A stretch of DNA of 8,208 bases from positions 1 to 8,208 of the forward strand of contig JAVMKL010000036.1 of NCBI GenBank assembly GCA_031732875.1. The letters are read 5' to 3'. The position numbers were made by a program, and so were the translations under genes. The DNA is from JAVMKJ01 sp031732875 (GTDB lineage Bacteria; Pseudomonadota; Gammaproteobacteria; Competibacterales; Competibacteraceae). The notes below the pieces were generated by a model, which searched no databases, had not been told where the DNA came from, and saw only the letters and a program-made list of their open reading frames with translations. Below, one piece after another: positions 6,050 to 8,208 of the stretch; the first letter of the stretch is position 1, and the number at the start of each line of letters is the position of its first letter.

Positions 6050-6089
6050 GTCCATGTCATTTCTCGATCAAAATTGTCGGCTATCGCGT

Positions 6090-6117
6090 TTGACCGGATT
6101 TCGGCTACCCTTATGCG
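6090..6117 (+). promoter_or_regulatory. Candidate sigma-70 promoter of the decarboxylase operon
   Basis: TTGACC at 6090-6095 matches five of six bases of the -35 consensus. Sixteen bases later TATGCG (6112-6117) is a poor -10 with three of six. It would start transcription near 6125 and give a leader of about 185 bases that includes the stem-loop at 6228-6248. No better pair was found between the small ORF and the decarboxylase gene. Confidence 0.3.
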
Positions 6118-6227
6118 GAAGCATCACGCAAGAACTGGATAATCGCGGGATGGACGGAAGCTAGCCCCATCGACCGTCCACCCCGAATCTGGGCCGTTTC
6201 CCCCGTGCATATCTAAAAATTATCAGC

Positions 6228-6248
6228 CCCGCGTTTCCCGGACGCGGG
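6228..6248 (+). promoter_or_regulatory. GC-rich stem-loop in the decarboxylase leader
   Basis: CCCGCGT (6228-6234) pairs perfectly with ACGCGGG (6242-6248) around a seven-base loop, 60 bases before the start codon. No T-run follows. It could stabilise the leader or be a small attenuator, or be a by-product of high GC; the sequence does not say which. Confidence 0.35.
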
Positions 6249-6295
6249 CCGGTGGAAAGCGTTTGATTGTCAATTTGCCATCCAACACGATCACC

Positions 6296-6301
6296 AAGAG
6301 G
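6296..6301 (+). promoter_or_regulatory. Ribosome binding site of the decarboxylase carboxyltransferase gene
   Basis: AAGAGG ends seven bases before the ATG at 6309. It chooses this start over an in-frame TTG at 6267, whose 14 extra residues (SICHPTRSPRGKV) are not family-like. Confidence 0.65.
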
Positions 6302-6308
6302 TAAGGTC

Positions 6309-7859
6309 ATGCTCTCCGAGAAACAACTTGAAATCCTGCGGGAGCGCCGCGCCAAGGTTTTGGCCGGCGGCGGCGAGGACAAACTTCAGGAACGGCACGC
6401 CAAGGGTCTTTTGGGCGCCCGCGAACGGTTGCTGGCGCTGTTCCAACCGGATACTTTCCAGGAAATCGCCACCCACGCCAAACACGCCGGCAAGCATTTC
6501 GGCTTGGCCGACAAGGAACTGCCCTCGGACGGCGTGATCGTCGGCAGTGGTTTCGTGGACGGCCGGCCGGTGGCGGCGTTCAGCCAGGACTTCACGGTGA
6601 TGGGCGGCACGCTCGGTAAAATGCACGCCAAGAAGATCGTGCAATCCATGCAGATGGCGCTGAAAACCGGCATGCCGGTCGTGGCGTTCAAGGATTCCGC
6701 CGGCGCCCGCATTCAGGAAGCGGTGGACGCGCTGTCCGGCTACGGCGAGGTGTTTTACAACAACGTGCTGCTGTCGGGCGTGGTGCCGCAGATCGCCATC
6801 ATCGCCGGCCCCTGCGCCGGCGGCGCGTCGTACTCACCGGCGCTGATGGACTACATCATCATGACCAAGCAGAACGCCTACATGTTCATCACCGGCCCGG
6901 AGGTGATCAAGGCGGTGACCGGGCGGGAAACCAGCCTGGACGAGGTCGGCAGCGCCGTCATGCACGCCACGATCAGCGGCAACGTCCACTTCGTGGCCGA
7001 GGACGACCGCCACGCCATCCAGATCGCCAAGGCGCTGCTGAGCTATCTGCCGTCCAACAACACCGAGGATCCGCCGCACCGGCCCTATCCCGATCTCGAC
7101 CTGTCCCCGGATGAGGGCATCAACGCGCTGATTCCGGAAACGTCCTCGGAGCCGATGGACGTGAAGTTGGTCATCAATCGCCTGGTGGACAACGGTCAGT
7201 TCCTGGAAGTCCACGCCGGTTGGGCCGGCAACATCGTGGTCGGCTTCGCCCGCATCCAGGGCATCGTGGTCGGCATTCTCGCCAACCAGTCGCTGGTCAA
7301 GGCCGGCGCGATGGACATCGACTCCTCCGACAAGGGCGCGCGCTTCATCCGCTTCTGCAACGCCTTCAACATCCCGCTGGTGACGCTGGTGGACGTGCCC
7401 GGCTTCCTGCCCGGCATCGAGCAGGAGCGCGGCGGCATCATCCGCCACGGCGCCAAGATGCTCTACACCTACGCCTCCGCGACGGTGCCGAAGATCACCA
7501 TCATCCTGCGCAAGGCCTACGGCGGTTCCTATCTGGCCATGTGCGCCCAGGAAATGGGCGCCGACATGGTGTTTGCCTGGCCGACCGCCGAAATCGCGGT
7601 GATGGGCGCGGAGGGCGCGGTCAACATCCTCTATCGCAGCGAACTCAAAGGCGCCGAGGACCGCAAGGCCAAGGCGAAGGAACTGGTGGAAGAGTATCGG
7701 GCCAAGTTCGCCTCGCCGTACATGTCGGCCTCGCGCGGCTATATCACCGACGTCATCGAGCCGGCCGACACCCGCGCCACCATCGCCCTGGCGCTGCGCA
7801 AGCTGCTGACCAAGCGCGAGCTGCGCCCGGCCAAGAAGCACGGCGACATCCCGCTCTGA
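6309..7859 (+). CDS. mmdA: Carboxyltransferase subunit of a biotin-dependent methylmalonyl-CoA decarboxylase (or propionyl-CoA carboxylase beta subunit)
   Basis: 516 residues, the usual length for MmdA and PccB. It moves a carboxyl group between methylmalonyl-CoA and carrier-bound biotin. Two crotonase-like halves are visible. The N-terminal CoA-binding half has DSAGARIQE (129-137) and the oxyanion-hole region GPCAGGASYSPALMDY (from 167). The C-terminal biotin-binding half has VPGFLPGIEQE and KAYGGSYLAM (402-411), then AEIAVMGAEGAVNILY. All glycine-rich motifs are intact. PccB and MmdA cannot be told apart by these motifs. The OadG-family gene 37 bp downstream favours the sodium-pump decarboxylase, in which this is the soluble alpha subunit attached to a membrane complex. 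The reaction would yield propionyl-CoA and export Na+ using the decarboxylation energy. No biotin carboxylase gene is adjacent within the window, which also favours a decarboxylase. Confidence 0.88.
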   Translation: MLSEKQLEILRERRAKVLAGGGEDKLQERHAKGLLGARERLLALFQPDTFQEIATHAKHAGKHFGLADKELPSDGVIVGSGFVDGRPVAAFSQDFTVMGGTLGKMHAKKIVQSMQMALKTGMPVVAFKDSAGARIQEAVDALSGYGEVFYNNVLLSGVVPQIAIIAGPCAGGASYSPALMDYIIMTKQNAYMFITGPEVIKAVTGRETSLDEVGSAVMHATISGNVHFVAEDDRHAIQIAKALLSYLPSNNTEDPPHRPYPDLDLSPDEGINALIPETSSEPMDVKLVINRLVDNGQFLEVHAGWAGNIVVGFARIQGIVVGILANQSLVKAGAMDIDSSDKGARFIRFCNAFNIPLVTLVDVPGFLPGIEQERGGIIRHGAKMLYTYASATVPKITIILRKAYGGSYLAMCAQEMGADMVFAWPTAEIAVMGAEGAVNILYRSELKGAEDRKAKAKELVEEYRAKFASPYMSASRGYITDVIEPADTRATIALALRKLLTKRELRPAKKHGDIPL

Positions 7860-7896
7860 CCGATCCGCCGAACCCAACCCAACGGGAATTCACCGA

Positions 7897-8208
7897 ATGA
7901 AGACCTACACCACGCTGGACGCCATCGGCGACATGTTCGTGATCTACGGCATCGTGATCGTGATCTCGATGCTGGTCGCCGTGGTCATTCGCGGCATCGT
8001 TCTGGTGCTGTCGCGGCAGGCGAAACAGGAAGTGGCGAAGGCACCGGCCAAGCCCGCCATCGCGCAGCCGGTTATTGCCGGCATCCCCCAGGAACACCTG
8101 GCGGTCATCACCGCGGCGGTGGCCGCGATGATGGGCGCGCACCGTATCGTCCACATCGAAGCGGCGAGCCGCGGTTTCGGTTGGACCGCCGAGGCGCGCA
8201 CGGTTCAT
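7897..8208 (+). CDS. OadG-family gamma subunit of a sodium-pump decarboxylase (3' end cut by window edge)
   Basis: 104 residues to the edge, with the frame open at the end. The gamma subunit anchors the soluble carboxyltransferase to the membrane beta subunit and stabilises the complex. One membrane helix spans about residues 13-38 (MFVIYGIVIVISMLVAVV, then RGIVLVL). A Lys/Ala/Pro linker follows (about 46-62, VAKAPAKPAIAQP). Then comes a soluble domain starting IPQEHLAVITAAVAAMMGAHRI, ending FGWTAEARTVH. The helix, Ala/Pro linker and the W..EAR..H pattern are what I know of OadG-like proteins; family gamma subunits often end soon after a histidine-rich segment that would begin here. It is co-directional with mmdA, 37 bp away, so probably the same transcript. 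The ribosome binding site is weak (CGGGAA, about ten bases upstream). An OadB-like beta subunit and biotin carrier are predicted to follow. Confidence 0.82.
   Translation, partial: MKTYTTLDAIGDMFVIYGIVIVISMLVAVVIRGIVLVLSRQAKQEVAKAPAKPAIAQPVIAGIPQEHLAVITAAVAAMMGAHRIVHIEAASRGFGWTAEARTVH

Larger units (their letters stand above)
5997..6308 (+). other. Intergenic region before the decarboxylase operon
   Basis: 312 bases without a credible gene. From left to right it holds a possible weak terminator (6002-6049), a candidate promoter (6090-6117), an AT-rich patch (about 6209-6225), a GC-rich stem-loop (6228-6248) and the ribosome binding site of the next gene. Nothing else recognisable was seen in it. 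Confidence 0.6.

Noticed and set aside
4771..6060. 429-codon minus-strand frame opposite the acyltransferase
   Set aside because: It covers the whole acyltransferase gene, shows only biased composition and lacks a convincing start signal.
5902..6093. Second 63-codon plus frame overlapping the small ORF
   Set aside because: Arg/Pro-rich, no ribosome binding site, and it overlaps the better-supported ORF at 5805 in another frame.
6267..6308. Upstream TTG start for the carboxyltransferase
   Set aside because: The added residues are not family-like and the AAGAGG site points clearly to ATG 6309.
6834..7877. 347-codon minus-strand frame opposite the carboxyltransferase
   Set aside because: His/Asp/Gly-rich shadow of a strongly conserved gene; no independent support.
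1..8208. tRNA, rRNA, CRISPR array, transposase, phage or toxin-antitoxin genes
   Set aside because: I looked for regularly spaced repeats, cloverleaf-like segments and relevant protein motifs on both strands and saw none.

Overview
The window is GC-rich chromosomal DNA from a proteobacterium, most likely a gammaproteobacterium. The MarR regulator closely resembles enterobacterial MprA/EmrR, and it heads an emrRAB-type efflux operon. The sodium-pump methylmalonyl-CoA decarboxylase genes at the right end would fit a glycogen-accumulating or propionate-handling wastewater lineage such as Competibacteraceae. That lineage is an inference from gene content and was not tested. The sequence is a scaffold: a 100-N gap at 4420-4519 is flanked by the same 55 bases on both sides.

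Left part (1-833, minus strand): folD, which lacks only its last residues at the window edge. It has its own Shine-Dalgarno and an extended -10 promoter. A 174-bp divergent region (834-1007) separates it from the efflux operon. This region carries a 13-bp palindrome and three GTTAT repeats at exact 15-bp spacing, a likely operator for the MarR protein.

Centre left (1008-4401, plus strand): a three-gene operon of an MprA/EmrR-type repressor, an EmrA/HlyD-type periplasmic adaptor and an EmrB-type (DHA2, 14-helix) MFS drug/proton antiporter. Both gene junctions are 4-base GTGA overlaps with GTG starts. No TolC-like outer-membrane channel is encoded here, so that partner must lie elsewhere.

Centre (4402-4827): the assembly gap, a copied 55-bp contig end, and a non-coding stretch holding an imperfect inverted repeat of the dispersed kind. 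Then come a stand-alone acyltransferase of the malonyl-CoA:ACP transacylase (FabD) family (4828-5808) and a 63-residue ORF joined to it by an ATGA overlap with a good ribosome binding site. No other fatty-acid or polyketide gene is next to them.

Right part (6309-8208, plus strand): the carboxyltransferase subunit of a biotin-dependent acyl-CoA carboxylase/decarboxylase, followed after 37 bp by an OadG-family gamma subunit cut by the window edge. The pairing points to a membrane-bound, sodium-translocating methylmalonyl-CoA decarboxylase rather than a soluble propionyl-CoA carboxylase. The biotin carrier and the OadB-like beta subunit would be expected just beyond the right edge.

I see no tRNA, rRNA, CRISPR array, transposase or phage gene. 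Most of the window is well-known families. The less ordinary points are the acyltransferase/small-ORF pair, the repeat and gap structure, and the operator layout.
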